The notes beneath the pieces are model-generated. The model saw only the letters and a list, made by a program, of their open reading frames with translations. It was not told the origin of the DNA and made no database searches. Below, one piece after another: positions 44,021-55,787 of a DNA stretch of 64,000 bases. Where the stretch lies: contig BCIH01000017.1 of the NCBI GenBank assembly GCA_002897115.2, positions 124,001-188,000 of the forward strand, given 5' to 3'. Both the position numbers and the translations under genes were made by a program. This DNA comes from Prototheca cutis (Eukaryota > Chlorophyta > Trebouxiophyceae > Chlorellales > Chlorellaceae). Position 1 is the first letter of the stretch; every line of letters begins with the position of its first letter.

Positions 44021-47000
44021 TCACGGGCCCTGTGCTTGGTCAAACCAGGCACAGAGCGCCGAAGCCATCGCAGCCCGTGCAGCTTTGGCCGCGGCTTGTG
44101 CCGCATGAGCATCTATGGCAGTTACGGGATCGCATGCTGTGGCTGACACCCGCAAGATTCCCGCCACCAGCGCGTCATCGGCCCCTGGCGGCGCTGGCAG
44201 CAGCGCCGCCGAGGCTGCGCACAGGGAAAAATGGGCGCCATCCTCGTTGCTCTCGAGTACAGCCGTTGCGGCCGCCGACCAGGGTGTTGGCCCGCGGCTG
44301 GCAACTGCCGCCAGCATCCCCGGCAGGTAGGCTGCTATACTGGCAACGCGTCGTTCATGCCGCACCGGCGTCTCCACAACGTCGTCCGCGGCATGCAGCG
44401 TTGACACGTTGCCCTGCAGCACCCATGCCCAGTCTTGAGGCTGGGCACCAGCAAGGAACGGCAGCGTTAGCAGGCACCGTGTCGCCGCTGCATCAGAGGA
44501 CACGTCAGCATAGCACCGCCGCAGCATTTCACTTGAGAGAGCATTCTCCTGTGCCGGGCACCCTGGCGCACCGCCGCCGGCGGCTGCAGCTACATACACC
44601 GCCGCCTCGACGTCCGCCGACATATGAACAGGCTCCCCCATGCCCAGGCTACCCAACGTGGTGCCGTTCCATAGTCGGCACAACGAGCTGCTGGTCGATG
44701 CCAGGGCTGGTCCAGGGCCCGCGGTAATCTGCTGCACCAGCTGTGCCAGACCCAGTGCATCTAAAGTGGACGCAGCTGGTGTCCCGGGATCCACCTGTGC
44801 GTTGGTTAGCATATCAATGAATGCCGCCCCAGTCGCCGCCTTTGCCGTCAGCGCCGCCCAGACATCGCCCGCGGATGACCCGCAAGTCCCGTTGGCCATG
44901 ATCGCAAAGCCATGCAGTGCCTCGAGCGCCGGAGTCAAAAGTAGGTACCGAGCTGTTGCGTTGATTTGGTTGCCAATGGGTGATGACGCAGCGCCAGTCT
45001 CGCCGCCGTTCCGGCCACCACCACCGTTGCCACCCCAGGCGTCAACGATGACTGCAGCCAGGTCGAGCACTGCGGTGGCCTGGGCGTCACCACCTTGCCC
45101 CACCCGAACAAGCGCAATGCCGTCATCCAAAACAGTGGCCAGGGCCGCGAGCGCTGCAATGTCGTTGGACTGCTGCAGTGCCGGGACCTCCTCGGCAAGC
45201 GCTGAGATTTGAGCCGCCGACCATAGCGTCCTCGACAACTTGGCCGGTGAGGCCGCGGCGGTGCGCAGCATGCTGATTGAGCCTGTGGTATTGTTGGTAC
45301 CTTTTTCTCCTTGCCATGTCGGCAGAACCCATTTTGTGCCGGGCTCGGCGTCTGCGCAGGCTTGTTCCGCGATGGAAACGGCGGCCTGTACACCAGTCGG
45401 CACCAGGGCACCGCCTCCTCCCTGTACCAAATGGGCCCATCCACCCGCTTGCAGCGCGGACAAGTCGCACAGTGCCGTGCCATCAGCGGGCAGCTTGTCC
45501 CCGGCACGCCAAGCGCTCACGTTGCGCAGCGGGACCAGTTGCTGCATGAGCCAGGCCGTCGCACTGCTCGGCAAACCGGACATGAACTCGTCTTCTTCCA
45601 GCGGCGTCGCGGCTTTCGTGGCATTTTTGGAACCTTTCGCAGCCGCCGCGGCGGCGATCACAATGTCCTCAAATGTTGCATTTCCAAAGGCCCGTTCCAA
45701 CAGGAGCGTCTGTGCATGTCGTGAGTTCATGTGGGTGTTGGGGGGGGGGCTCAGAAGAGAGGTATGTCGGAAGCAGATCCAGTCATGGCAGTACCCCCGG
45801 ATTTCTGATGCTCAATGTCACATGGTCTGGTCTTTTCCCCGCACAGACAAATGCAAAAACAATGCATGCAATCCCCACCACACAACGAACGGGCAAACCT
45901 GGAGCGCCTGCATGAGCGATTTTGGCTCTGGCAGCTTGGCAAGCGACTCGTCGAGCATGGCCAGGAACGTCGCTGCCTTGGAGTAGACCTCTACATCCCC
46001 TGTCATATGATTTGGGGTTGGGAGCAAGGGATCGTGTCTTACGCATGCACGTGGCGAGCATTGCATCGCATAACACCGCAAGGACACAGCAGCCCTTTCC
46101 CCGATGCCAAACTCCCTATAAAATTCGAGTGCCGCTGCCATCCCCCCCCCCCCACACATTACCACCAGATTCAAAAACTAGCAACAGCTTGCCTGTGCCC
46201 ATGTCGGCATCTGAGGGCAGCACCATGGCTGGCCGGAAGGGGTCGGCGTCCGTGAGAAGGGCCTTGAGTGAAGGGCCCTCGTGCACACCGGCGCGGCGGC
46301 CCTGCGGCAGCGGCGCCCGGTATCGCAGTGTTTCGCCGGGGTAACTCCCATTTGTGATTGCAGAGATGCAGGCGTACTCGGCCCAGGAAGCCAGGCCCTC
46401 GTTGAATGCCAGCTGTGTCCAGTTCTGACCAGTGACGTAGTTGCCAAACCACTGGTGCGCCGTCTCGTGGCAGATGACGTCGTACGCAAGCCAGGCACCA
46501 TACGCACCCCCGGTCTCCTGTTTGTACTCGTGCGTGTGGGGTTGTGGCATGTTTGCCGAGATCACCCACATATATAGCTGTGCAGTCGCAGGTGCACTGG
46601 CATGACTTTATGACCAAGAGCACCTGAACACCACCAAACTTACTGGTGTATACAGGAACCGGCGCTCATCGAAAATGAGCAGGCCCCAGTTCTCCATGGC
46701 ACCGCCCTTGCCAGGTTCGGCCACATAATCCATCTGTGTGCGTTGGAAGCGGGGTTGTGGGCCATTGGGATGCGAGCCCAGCGCACCTTCCCCACATCCT
46801 GCTGGTATGCAGCCGTGAACGTGACTCTGGACGAATATCACTCCACTGCGTCGCACCAAGCATCAGCCACCCCATCGTTCGTTCCCCAACGTGCTTCTTG
46901 CCTTTGGGAGCGGCTGGGTGATGCCCGTGAGCTGCGTGTAGTGGTCAAGTGCCGCCACGGCGGCATCAGCCGCGAGCTGCGCCGCACTTTCTTTCCCGGG

Positions 47001-48572
47001 CGTCACCCAGACGGTGACGGTCGGCGTGCCCGGCCGCTGGCCCGCAGGAGGAGCCACAGCTTTCAGGCTGCCCACTGCCAGGGCTAATAAATACGTCGGC
47101 ATGGGCAGGGTGGGGAGGAAAACGTGGCGCAGCGTGCCAGGTGTTGCGCCCATGACTGTCTTGGCGGCCGGCATGTTGCTCAACGCGGTCATCCCGGGCT
47201 CCGCGGGTGCCTGCGCAGCGGCATGTTTAGATTTGCTTGTGTTTGTACTGTTGCTGCTGGAACGGTTCAAGGGTCCGGCCCAGCCGGCATTTGTGGCATT
47301 CACCGCGGTCCCCCCCCCCCACACACACATACCTCTATGGCCACGGTGAAGATGGCGCGGTATTGGGGAATGTCCACGCAGGGCAAAAGTGTGCGGGCGC
47401 CGACTGCGGCAAGCTGCGTTGTGAGCAACGTGCGGCGGCAGGGTTGCCGCGACCCGCCGGCCTCGCCCCCACACTCGCCGACAAAGGGCGCGCTGCGGTG
47501 CAGGCCCCGTCCCCCCGTGCCAAGCCGGCCACGGTAGCGCAGGGTCAGGATGGTTTCAGTGCCGGGGTCAAGCGCCGGCGTGCCCGATGAGGGCTGGAGG
47601 TCGACGGCCAGGCGGTCGAGCGCCCAGGTGTCGTTGGAATACACGGGCAGCGTGCGCAGCGTGCCATTGCCCGGGCGACAGCTCGCCTCGTCGGCGCACA
47701 ACACCGTGGCGCCACCACCTTCCATGGCCAACGCCACGCTGTGCACGCTGAGCCCGCGGCCGTGCAGGATGATGCAGTGCGACCGGCGCAGAGTGCGCAG
47801 CCTGATGGCCACCGTGGCCTCAAACGTGTCCAGTGCCCCGCGCCGCGGCACTGGGGACAAATGCTTGGGGTCCACCGCCAGGGTCAAGTTGTATGCCGCG
47901 GGTACCACATAGTCCCATGCGTCCATGGCTGCGACCATTTGTGTGTGTGTGGTGGCGCAGACGGATGGAGTAGCAAAAAAGTCACAATACAAAACAGCCG
48001 GGCAAGCACCTGCAATGCCTGTGGGAAAAGGCCTTTCATCTCCTCTTCAAACAAGTCCGAGAGACAACAGCCATCGCCACTGACCATTGGTCAAAAAATT
48101 ATCGCACGATGCGGATGATGCCTCTGGCGGGGCCGTGGGTGGCGCTGGATTCCCTGCAGCAGCCGCTGCATCGGCAGCCAGCTTGTCGACAAATGCTAGG
48201 GTCACGGCGGCGGCCACCATGAGCAGGAGGCCACCGGCAATGGCCAGGCCACACCACCGGTACCGGAATGGCCTGCTGGCATAGGCAGCGAGCCTGCATG
48301 CGTGTGGGTACAGAGCATGGGGTGGGGGCGTGGTACGGCTGGAGGGGGAGGGGGCAGCATGCATGTGCGGGGTGGCCCGGCCGCTCAGGGCTCTGGCCGG
48401 TGACATCACTGCTCACCTCATCCTGCCACCCCAGGCCCACCCAGCGCGCAGTAACGCCCACTGACCCTCTGGATTTGGTGCTGGGGTGTGCGTGGTGCTT
48501 GACGGTGGGGTTGATGGGCTGTAGCTCCGAAAAGGGAGCGTCCAGCTCCATGGGCGAAAATGAGCTCCCCAT
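44021..48572 (-). CDS. M1-family zinc aminopeptidase, type II membrane protein
   Basis: This is a gluzincin aminopeptidase of the APN/ERAP/PSA type. From ATG 48572 a short cytosolic tail ([20 protein letters not shown]) is followed by a signal anchor ([20 protein letters not shown]). The N-terminal beta domain (about 47350-47930) has [20 protein letters not shown] and [37 protein letters not shown] leads to the exopeptidase motif [19 protein letters not shown] (about 46660-46720). The zinc site is [17 protein letters not shown] with the third ligand in [11 protein letters not shown] (about 46370-46480), so all catalytic residues are kept. The last exon alone, about 44021-45725, encodes some 565 residues of the ERAP1-C-like helical domain, with many NxS/T sites. 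The lumenal or extracellular placement fits these glycosylation sites. At least eight exons are used; some middle junctions were not fixed. Confidence 0.88.
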
Positions 48573-48941
48573 GCTACTCCCCTTCACGCCCGAACTCTGC
48601 GAGTGCACCAACACAGGTGCTACATCGAAGGGGATTCAATTCGAGGAGAACATGACATGATAAGAAGATCGATGTCTTGTAGTCTTGGAGCGTTTGTGAG
48701 TGATGGGCGGCCGCAGCGTACGCCACTTATGGAAGGGAAGTGATCACGGGGGAGGGGGGGTCGGCCCTGCCCGCCCAATCACCGCACAAGTCGGCCGATC
48801 GCTCGATCAGCTGCAGGAATAAAGCCTAGCGGTTCACAATATCACGCCATAGGTATCGCCCCCTCCATCAACTGCTTTTTTGACGAAGAGGGCCGGTAGA
48901 ATTCAAAAAGGCCCCACCAGGAGTGCGTTTCGGGCAGCACA
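48573..48941. promoter_or_regulatory. Divergent intergenic region, M1 aminopeptidase / DPY30
   Basis: These 369 bp separate the two start codons and probably hold both promoters. No coding exon is seen. Confidence 0.45.
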
Positions 48942-49620
48942 ATGGCCGAGGCCGAAGCACCACCCCCAGCCCCAGCCACGAACGAGCCTGCGACTGATCC
49001 CGCCCCACAGGATACCCCAGCTGAGGAGCCACCTACACCTATGGAGGAGGATGCTCCACCTGCGCCAATGGAGGAGGATGCGGCCCCCGCGGCTGAGCCA
49101 GCGGTCCCCGCCGAGCCGGCTGCCCAGGCAGACCCGGCCGCTCAGCCGGAGCCTGCTCCAGGAGCGGCTGTTGAGCCCAAGGCCGAGGCCCCTGGCCCTC
49201 CAGCCGCCGAGGAGCCTGTCAAACCTGTTTCCGAGAAAGAACTGCCGGTGCGCCAGTACCTGGAGACAACAGGTGGGCGTGTGGGGGTTGTTGGGTGGGG
49301 GGTGCGTGGTGGCACAGGCAGCTGAATCTCGCGCCCAGCGGTGTGTTGCATGCTTGTTGGAAGCTTGTTGGGTACATGCATGTGGATGCATGCACAAGCC
49401 CTGGTTCCTTTGCCATTGCCCTGGCTGTGGTGGCTTGAGACTGACTGCCCTTTCCCTGACTCGACCAAACACCCCGCCACCCTTTCTCCGGCCCCCAGTC
49501 GTGCCTTTGATAACAGCGTGTCTGCAGCAGCTGGTCAAGGAACGGCCCTCTGACCCCGTGGACTTTGTGATCGAGTACCTCAAAGCAAACAAGCCCAACC
49601 CCCCGGCCGCAGCGCCATGA
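48942..49620 (+). CDS. DPY30-domain protein with Pro/Ala/Glu-rich N-terminus
   Basis: Two exons (48942-49272, 49499-49620) give 150 residues. The first 95 are low complexity (Pro, Ala, Glu), with the repeat PMEEDAPPAPMEEDA. The C-terminal 45 are a DPY30 motif: LPVRQYLETTVVPLITACLQ, then QLVKERPSDPVDFVIEYLKA. This helical pair dimerises and binds amphipathic helices. In COMPASS/MLL complexes it docks on ASH2L and promotes H3K4 methylation; in flagellar radial spokes other DPY30 proteins anchor partners. The long acidic N-terminus does not decide between these roles. The stop is 110 bp from that of the GET2-like gene. Confidence 0.9.
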
Positions 49621-49730
49621 GGCCGGCGGTGGGAGAGACCGGCGGTGGGAGGCTGGCAACGCAAGGCTGGTGCCTTTGAGGACGGCACGAATCTCTTCAC
49701 TCGGTGGGCTCAACAGGGCAACCCCAGTCG

Positions 49731-50758
49731 TCACCAGGGTCCGTGGCAGTCGGGTCCCAGGAGGAGCAGCGTAACGGCGTAGACAGCCGCAACATCTCCA
49801 AGCACGGTCTCTGCCAGGCCCAGCACGGCAAACCCGTGGACCCAAGGCCGGAGCTGGGGGAGCACCCCCTGCAACATTCCCAACGGGCCATTCTTGCTGG
49901 GACCATGCGTGGCCTGCATGGAGGGGGCCCATGAACGTAGGGTCATGTCATGCTGTAACCCGATACGATTGCAAAGGATACCAAGGTACAGAAATGTCTG
50001 GGCCTCAGCACTACTTCATAAAACTTGTGGAGCACAAAGCAGGATGGCGTCTCCATGAACCACATCAGGCACCCGACTCAACCCAGCAAGTGCAGAAGAA
50101 GACTGGCCGCTTGCCTCAGCACAACACGTCTCACCATGCGGGCCGTCAGGCGAGGGAAGCTGCCCAGCAGCTGTGCCGCAGCTGCCTGCATCGCCAGCGA
50201 TGCGACGCACAGCGCCAGCCAGGACCCCGGGTTGGGGCCGACGTCACACACCTTGGCCGCGGCCCACCACGCGGCCAGCGCCAGGCGGATGAGCCCGGTG
50301 AGCTTGGCTGCCGCTGTCAGTCTGTCTACCCAGGTGACCGACGGGACTGGGCCGGCAGCTGCGGCCGCTGACCCAGCGCTGTTGGCGCCATCGCCAGCGT
50401 AACGCTCCCAGGCGCCGAGCCTGTGCGTCCCGGAGCTCGTGATCGGTATGGATGACGTGGAGGGCTCGGGGCCTCGCTGTGGCGCCGGGGCTGGGCCGGG
50501 CTCCTCCTTGGCTGCACCCTCTGTCGCGGACGGCCTAGCCTGGGGGGGGGGCGGGGAGGCCTCTGCCGCCTCGCTCGCGTCTCGCTCCGCTGCCTCTGCC
50601 GCCTCGCTCGCGTCTCGCTCCGCTGCCTCTGCCGCCTCATCCTCCAGTTTCCGTCTTCCAGTCACAGTGGCCATCCTCTGCTCGGCTTTGGCCAGGATCC
50701 TGAGACGGCGTGCTTCCGCCGCGGAAACAGCGGGAGCAGGTGCACCGGCAATCTCCAT
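49731..50758 (-). CDS. GET2/CAML-like tail-anchored protein receptor subunit
   Basis: Two exons (50135-50758, 49731-49868) join in phase at a GTGAGA donor, giving 253 residues. The N-terminus AEARRLRILAKAEQRMATVT is the basic RERR-type motif by which GET2 or CAML recruits the GET3 ATPase in the ER insertion of tail-anchored proteins. A low-complexity linker contains two tandem copies of an 11-residue unit (AAEAAERDASE). The C-terminal half has three hydrophobic segments: LIRLALAAWWAAAKVCDVG; SWLALCVASLAMQAAAAQLL; and VLGDVAAVYAVTLLLLG. Sequence conservation in this family is low, so the call rests on the N-terminal motif and topology. Confidence 0.7.
50560..50637. repeat. Tandem 33-bp coding repeat in GET2-like gene
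   Basis: Units at 50560-50592 and 50593-50625 are identical, and a third partial copy runs to about 50637. They encode an acidic/Ala helix repeat of 11 residues on the minus strand. Confidence 0.9.
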
Positions 50759-51099
50759 GACAAAACCACGCTAAGACGCGACAAATGAATGCTGCTATTT
50801 CTTAATCACAAACATCTCAAATGCAAAGACTGCGTTGGGAAGTGTTGAGTGCCAGCGCAAGTCGAATCTCGCGATGTCTATCATGGGCAGTGCCCATGTC
50901 TCGAGCACCCAGTGCAGGCTGTGCACAAAGCTAGACCCTGATCCTGTCCCCACATTTCTCAATGAAATATTATAGTGTAATTTGAATCACTGGAGCAAAC
51001 TACGCGCGTGATCGATCAATTTAGGCTGCAGGCATGGTCAAGCACCACCCGATTCGTTCAAATAGGGGCAGTAATGGCTCCCGAACAACAACATCCGAT
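50759..51099. promoter_or_regulatory. Upstream region of GET2-like gene and tRNA-Asp
   Basis: These 341 bp are AT-richer than the surroundings and hold no exon. They should contain the GET2-like promoter. Confidence 0.4.
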
Positions 51100-51201
51100 G
51101 TCGATGTAGTATAACGGTCAGTATACGTGCCTGTCAATTGGTGCTGTGGTGCTCAGTCCTACGGGACGCACGTGATCCGGGTTCGATTCCCGGCATCGGC
51201 G
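51100..51201 (+). tRNA. tRNA-Asp (GUC) with intron
   Basis: The acceptor stem GTCGATG pairs with CATCGGC (one T-G). The D arm has the tRNA-Asp form GTATAACGGTCAGTATAC. The anticodon stem CGTGC/GCACG flanks the loop CTGTCA-C with anticodon GUC. About 30 bases (near 51138-51167) interrupt the loop after position 37, where nuclear tRNA introns sit. The T arm is CCGGG-TTCGATT-CCCGG and the discriminator is G. Without the intron it is 72 nt. Confidence 0.92.
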
Positions 51202-51535
51202 ATTTCCATTTTGTTTTTGTCCATTGTCTGGTAGCCGGTTCCTTTTTCTCGCACGACAATGAATGGAGTCCCATTGCCTGGCAATCTCGGGGAGTAGCGC
51301 TATTGCATGAGCCACTTAGCAATGTGCAGGCCCTCTACAAAACGTTCACGCCATTCAGTCATCAGTTACAAGCAGCCGTCGCGCGGCCACTTTGGGCAGC
51401 TCAGTCCACAAACAAAATGCATCGGTGTGCTTGGAAGGTTGTGCAGGCATGATTGGCAGCGGTACCAATTGGCCGCCGGTTCGTCGGTGCAGGTGGCACT
51501 GTACCGCGCGGTCGTCACCGTCGCTTCGCGCACCC
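51202..51535. other. Spacer between tRNA-Asp and Rxt3-family gene
   Basis: This holds 334 bp without a supported exon. A TTTTG stretch just after the tRNA (51210-51219) can serve as a pol III terminator. Confidence 0.4.
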
Positions 51536-53500
51536 CTATGCCGGCCCCGTGCCACCACTGCTGGGCTCGCCCACTGGCATGAACTGTAGCCGGATGAGCG
51601 GGAAGAATTGGTCGCGTATCAACACACCCTGCTGGCCCCACTGCATATGAATAGAGTGGGGGGTGGGTTGGAACCTTGCATGGGAATATGCACCCCTTGC
51701 ACACGCGCACACACACACCCAAACTGCCATACCTGCAGTTCTTCCCAGGTGAGGTCCGGGTACAGCACAGTCACGTGCTCTGCCGGCAGGGGTGCACCCA
51801 ATGCAGCCATGCGGGCCCGGGGCTCGGCCGCAGCGCAGCGCGAGAACCTGAACAAGTCCTCCTTGGCTCCGTCCTCCTGTGGCACACGTGCCAGCTCATA
51901 CCGGTGCCTGAATAGTTTTTTTTGTGTGATTGAATGTAAAAGTGTCGGTTGGGGTGGGGAAGTGAAAGCTTGGGTCACCCGACGGCTTTTGCCCAGTTGA
52001 AAGAGGGGTACAACCCCCACACCCACCCCCCGGCTGCCCGCACCCAATAAGCACGAAAGGGCAAACACAACACATCTCCTCCTACACATACACCACCACC
52101 CCCGCTCTTACGTGTGGGATTCGAGGTATAAAACATTGGTCAGCATGCGTGCAGAGGTGCGCTCGTGGGGCCGGAGCCCTCGGTCCGCGACGGCCAGGGC
52201 CGAGTATTTGACCCAGGGCTCGTTGGCCAGGTTGAAAACGAGCGTCACCTCCTGCAGCGCGCGCTGGCGCGCGGAACCGCCCGCGGAGCGCGTGACGATG
52301 CGCTCGTGGTGGCTGGGCGTGAAGGTGGATGCCGCCGCGGGCAGGCCCTTGAGATTCGGCACGAGATCCACCGTCTGCCCGCTGCGCAGCACCACCCACG
52401 CACGCTCCACCGAGTACGAGCAGCCCTGGATGTTGAGGCGTTTGTTGCAGGGTTGACTGGCCGCTCATTGTTGGCGGTGATAAAGGTGGAGGGGAGCAGC
52501 GAACCTTGATCACATTACCCCCCAACGCCAGACATCCCACCAGGCGTCTCCCTCGAAGGAGAGAGCACTGTTCGTGCATCATCCAAAGATCATCCATCAA
52601 TCCAATCCAATTCCCCCCACCACACACACGCACACACACAGTCCTCTGCTCACCGAAATGGGGGCGGCCCAGGCGCGGGAACGGATGCTGTTGCGTGCGA
52701 CCGAGGGGTAGCTGGCCTGCGGGGGCTTGGTCCGCACGAGCACGCGAACCTCGGCCACTGCTGCCGGCGGGTGGGCAAGGAAGAGCGACCAGTAGCCACA
52801 GTGCACCAGCACCGCGACGATGTCTGAGTCCTCGGTGTACACATCGCAGCCCCACAGCTGTCGAGACCGCACATGGCGGTTGTTGCTGGTCAGGCAGTGC
52901 GCCGGAACCCGGACCTTTGTAGTGGTTTGAGGGTGTGAGAGGAAAAGGGGGTGTGTGTAGGTCGGAAGGTGGGAAGGGCTTACCAAAAAGGGTCGCCAGA
53001 GATGGCCGATGTGAAAATCAAGCAGCCTTCAGCCATTCCAAAGGAAAACTTGACTACCACAGTCTCACCTCCAGGGGTTCTGCGCCGCCGTCGCGTTCAA
53101 AGCTGGAGGCCAGGTCCAGCAGGGGCTCGCTCTCCTTGTACATGATCAGCGCGCTTCGTGTGGCTGCACGCACATAAGTTGGAGAGGAGTGCCTTGGTGG
53201 ATCGATTGATAGTTTCGCAGACGAGTTGTGCAAAAGGTGGAATACACAGTTTTTCCCGGCTTCAGGACGGGCCAGACTCCCGCTCCAAACCCTGGACCGT
53301 TGGCCGCTCCGAGCGGGGCCCCGTTATGTAACCGGGTGTGATCCAACCCGTCTGCGTTGCGGACCAAGGGGCTGCCTGCATTCCCCGGTTGCCCTGCACC
53401 CACCTCCACGCCGGCCTCCACCACGACTTCCATCCTCGAGCTTTGACGACTTGCTGTTGCTGCGGTCCCCGCTCGAGTCGGCGGGGGTGCGCTTCCACAT
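51536..53500 (-). CDS. Rxt3-family protein (HDC1-like, histone deacetylase complex)
   Basis: Rxt3-type proteins are subunits of the Rpd3L/HDAC complex; the plant relative is HDC1. From ATG 53500 a short polar segment (MWKRTPADSSGDRSNSKSSK) leads to SALIMYKESEPLLDLASSFE. The Rxt3 core follows: RQLWGCDVYTEDSDIVAVLV, AEVRVLVRTKPPQASYPSVA, RNSIRSRAWAAPI, then VVLRSGQTVDLVPNL, LQEVTLVFNLANEPWVKYSA, LTNVLYLESHTHRYELARV and VLYPDLTWEELQ. A last exon (WGQQGVLIRDQFFPLIRLQF) ends at a TAG at 51536-51538. The core matches the plant family throughout. The N-terminus is much shorter than the roughly 900-residue plant protein, and coding may extend upstream of 53500. Confidence 0.82.
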
Positions 53501-54225
53501 CTGGCACGCCCTCCCGGCAAGCCAGACGCCCAATTCCGGTGGCCCTGCCGCAGCACAGGGGGAAGCGCGGCGTTGCGAAACCGAGTCATGTACCATTGCA
53601 CGCTCATCTGCAGCAACTGTGTGATGGTGCCCGCTCTCCCGGCAATTGCCTCCTTCGCCCACCTGGGAAGACTGGAGAAGATGTCGACCAGGAACGATGG
53701 CCACGCAACAAACCTGTTTCCGAGGAAAATGTACTCTCAGCACTCACAATGCTCTATTGCAACTGTCGTGCCCAGGATCTCCCCCGAGATATCCTCTGTC
53801 ATTCCCGGTGGGACCCACACGTTCGCGACCTGAAAGCACTGGAAAGCAAGGCGCGGAAATGGATTTTCAAGCAAGTCTCGGACGAACGTCATGACAAACG
53901 GGTGCACGGCGCATCCAGCGCATGCTACCCGGCTGTTGATAAGTTCATGTACTATGTAGTTGATAGGAAACTGCTGAGAGCCCATAGCTGTTGACGCGGG
54001 GACGCGGAGACCCGCGCAGGCACGGCGGATCACTTCGGTGTGGCCGCTCCCGGCTCCTTGGCACCGAGGGCCCCTCGATCAGCGTGTGCATGGAGCATTT
54101 TGTGAAACCCCAAAACGCTACTCTATGGAGAGCGCCGCTCTAGAATGTAGGATGTGGCTCGGGGCGACAGTTTGAGCAGGCCCGCATCCGTTGTTGAAGG
54201 CGCCCCGAGGGTGGGTGACCATTCC
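53501..54225. other. Unresolved region between Rxt3-family gene and J-protein
   Basis: A minus-strand open stretch from ATG 53985 to about 53748 (with PINYIVHELINSRVACAGC and FVRDLLENPFPRLAFQCFQV) ends near a GTGAGT donor. A second stretch (FVAWPSFLVDIFSSLPRWAK) lies near 53630-53710. They look coding but do not join in phase in any model I tried. They could be extra 5' exons of the Rxt3-family gene or a separate gene. The remainder is the J-protein promoter. Confidence 0.35.
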
Positions 54226-55104
54226 ATGTCGCTCTACGCCGAGCTTGGCGTGGGTCCTGGCGCTAGCCTGGAGGACATCAAGGCCGCGTATAAGGCTGTG
54301 GCCTTCCGGTACCACCCCGACATCAACCCTGGGGCTGGGGAGGAGGGCCGGAAGCGGTTTGTCGCCGCGACAGAGGCCTTCCAGGTGCTGAGAGATGAAC
54401 GTGCACGCGCCGAGTACGACCGCCTGCTGCGCTTTGAGCAGGCGACACGGCAGGCCGGGGCTCCCAGTGGCTGGGACGGCGGGGATGCCGCGGCTTTCAG
54501 GCGGGGGCCTGGGGCCGCGCCTACAGGCGGACCCACCCGCCGGCGCCAGCACAGAGACCCCCTGGACGATCTGTTTGAGCAGCTGTTCCGGAACATGGGC
54601 GCAACAGAGTGAGATGTGGTTGTTTCTGTCGCTGGGGTTGTTCTTTGCCCAGTGGGTTGAGAACGTGGCGGGGGTCTGGGGAGAGGGCACTGGCAGAGGA
54701 AATGCCGCTGGTGAATGCCACGCAACTGCACCTCGCAATCACAAGACTTGAAAACCCTTTGCAGGTTCCACCGACGTGCGGAGGAGCAGGCGGAGCGGGA
54801 GCGTGCCAGCGCGGAGCGGCGCGCTGCAGAAGCTGCCTGGAAGATAGAGAAGGAAGAAGCGGCAGAGGTCAAGGCCCGCAATGCCAGGGTGCGGGGGCGC
54901 ACTGAGACTGCCCGCGCCGCACGGCACGCTGCCACGCTTCGCACGCTGTGGCAGACGCACCCGGGCATTGCGGCGCAGGACGTGGCGGTGGCTGTAGCGT
55001 TTTTGGCCGGTGCCGCCGCGCTGGCCTTTCAGTGGAAGGCCCATCTGGCGACCGTTGGTGCCGCCGCGGCAGAAAATTCCGCAGCGACAGGGTCGGCGGC
55101 ATGA
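54226..55104 (+). CDS. J-domain protein with C-terminal membrane segment
   Basis: Two exons (54226-54608, 54765-55104) join in phase to 240 residues. A J domain begins at the start: SLYAELGVGPGASLEDIKAA, YKAVAFRYHPDINPG (HPD present) and ATEAFQVLRDERARAEYD, so it should stimulate an Hsp70. A linker with DPLDDLFEQLFRNMG precedes a charged helical stretch (EEQAERERASAERRAAEAAW). One hydrophobic segment near the end (DVAVAVAFLAGAAALAFQW) suggests membrane anchoring. No zinc-finger or CTD substrate domains follow, so it is a type III J-protein. The compartment is not clear. Confidence 0.88.
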
Positions 55105-55787
55105 TAGAAATAAATGAGTCAGATTATGCACCGACTGTACGAGCGACGAAATGAAAATGAACCTTTGGCTTGCATCCCTTGCACCTGCCCGATGAAAATC
55201 CGGGTGCTGTAGATTGTCTCTGTACATTACCGGCAGAAAATGATGAAACCTTGTCGAGACTCGTCCACTCCCACCTGCACAGCAGGGGCATGTTTTTCAA
55301 ACAAAATGCCTGTTGGACCGCATTCCTTGGCCGCGTCGCTCAGAGGATGGGTTGGGTTCCTTCTTGAAAGGGAGGGCAGGTCGTGCAAGGAGGTTTTAGG
55401 AGGTCTTGGACATTGACTCCCTGGCACGACATTGTTGCAACTCGGTGGTCCGTCATTGAGGTAGTCCACCTTCCTCTTGCCCTGTGGGGGTGACAATTCA
55501 CAGCCATCAGGGATGCCCAGCAACCTCCGGGGTGATGTGACGCCGTTGCTGGCTGAGCTGGTTGCATTATTTTCGCCCTGCGCGGTACTGATGCTGTGCA
55601 TTGGTCGGTGCTCTCCTGTGCGCTGTTTCTTTCTTTCTTTTTTCTGTAAAATTTGACTGATGGATGGACAACAGGCATCAGTGCACCTGTGACCAGCCCA
55701 CAAATCCAGCCCGCCGCACTTCCCAGATGTCATGCAGAGATGTCGGCGGACGCCTCATTCTACACCAATGTCAGCAGCAGGACAGCC
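55105..55787. other. Convergent spacer, J-protein / methionine aminopeptidase
   Basis: These 683 bp hold no supported gene; minus-strand open frames there lack conserved content. TTTTCTTTC-type runs lie near 55625-55645. Confidence 0.45.

Noticed and set aside
50083..50758. GET2-like exon 1 ending at G|GTTGAG near 50082
   Set aside because: That donor leaves the reading phase incompatible with exon 2. The GTGAGA donor after 50135 is stronger and in phase.
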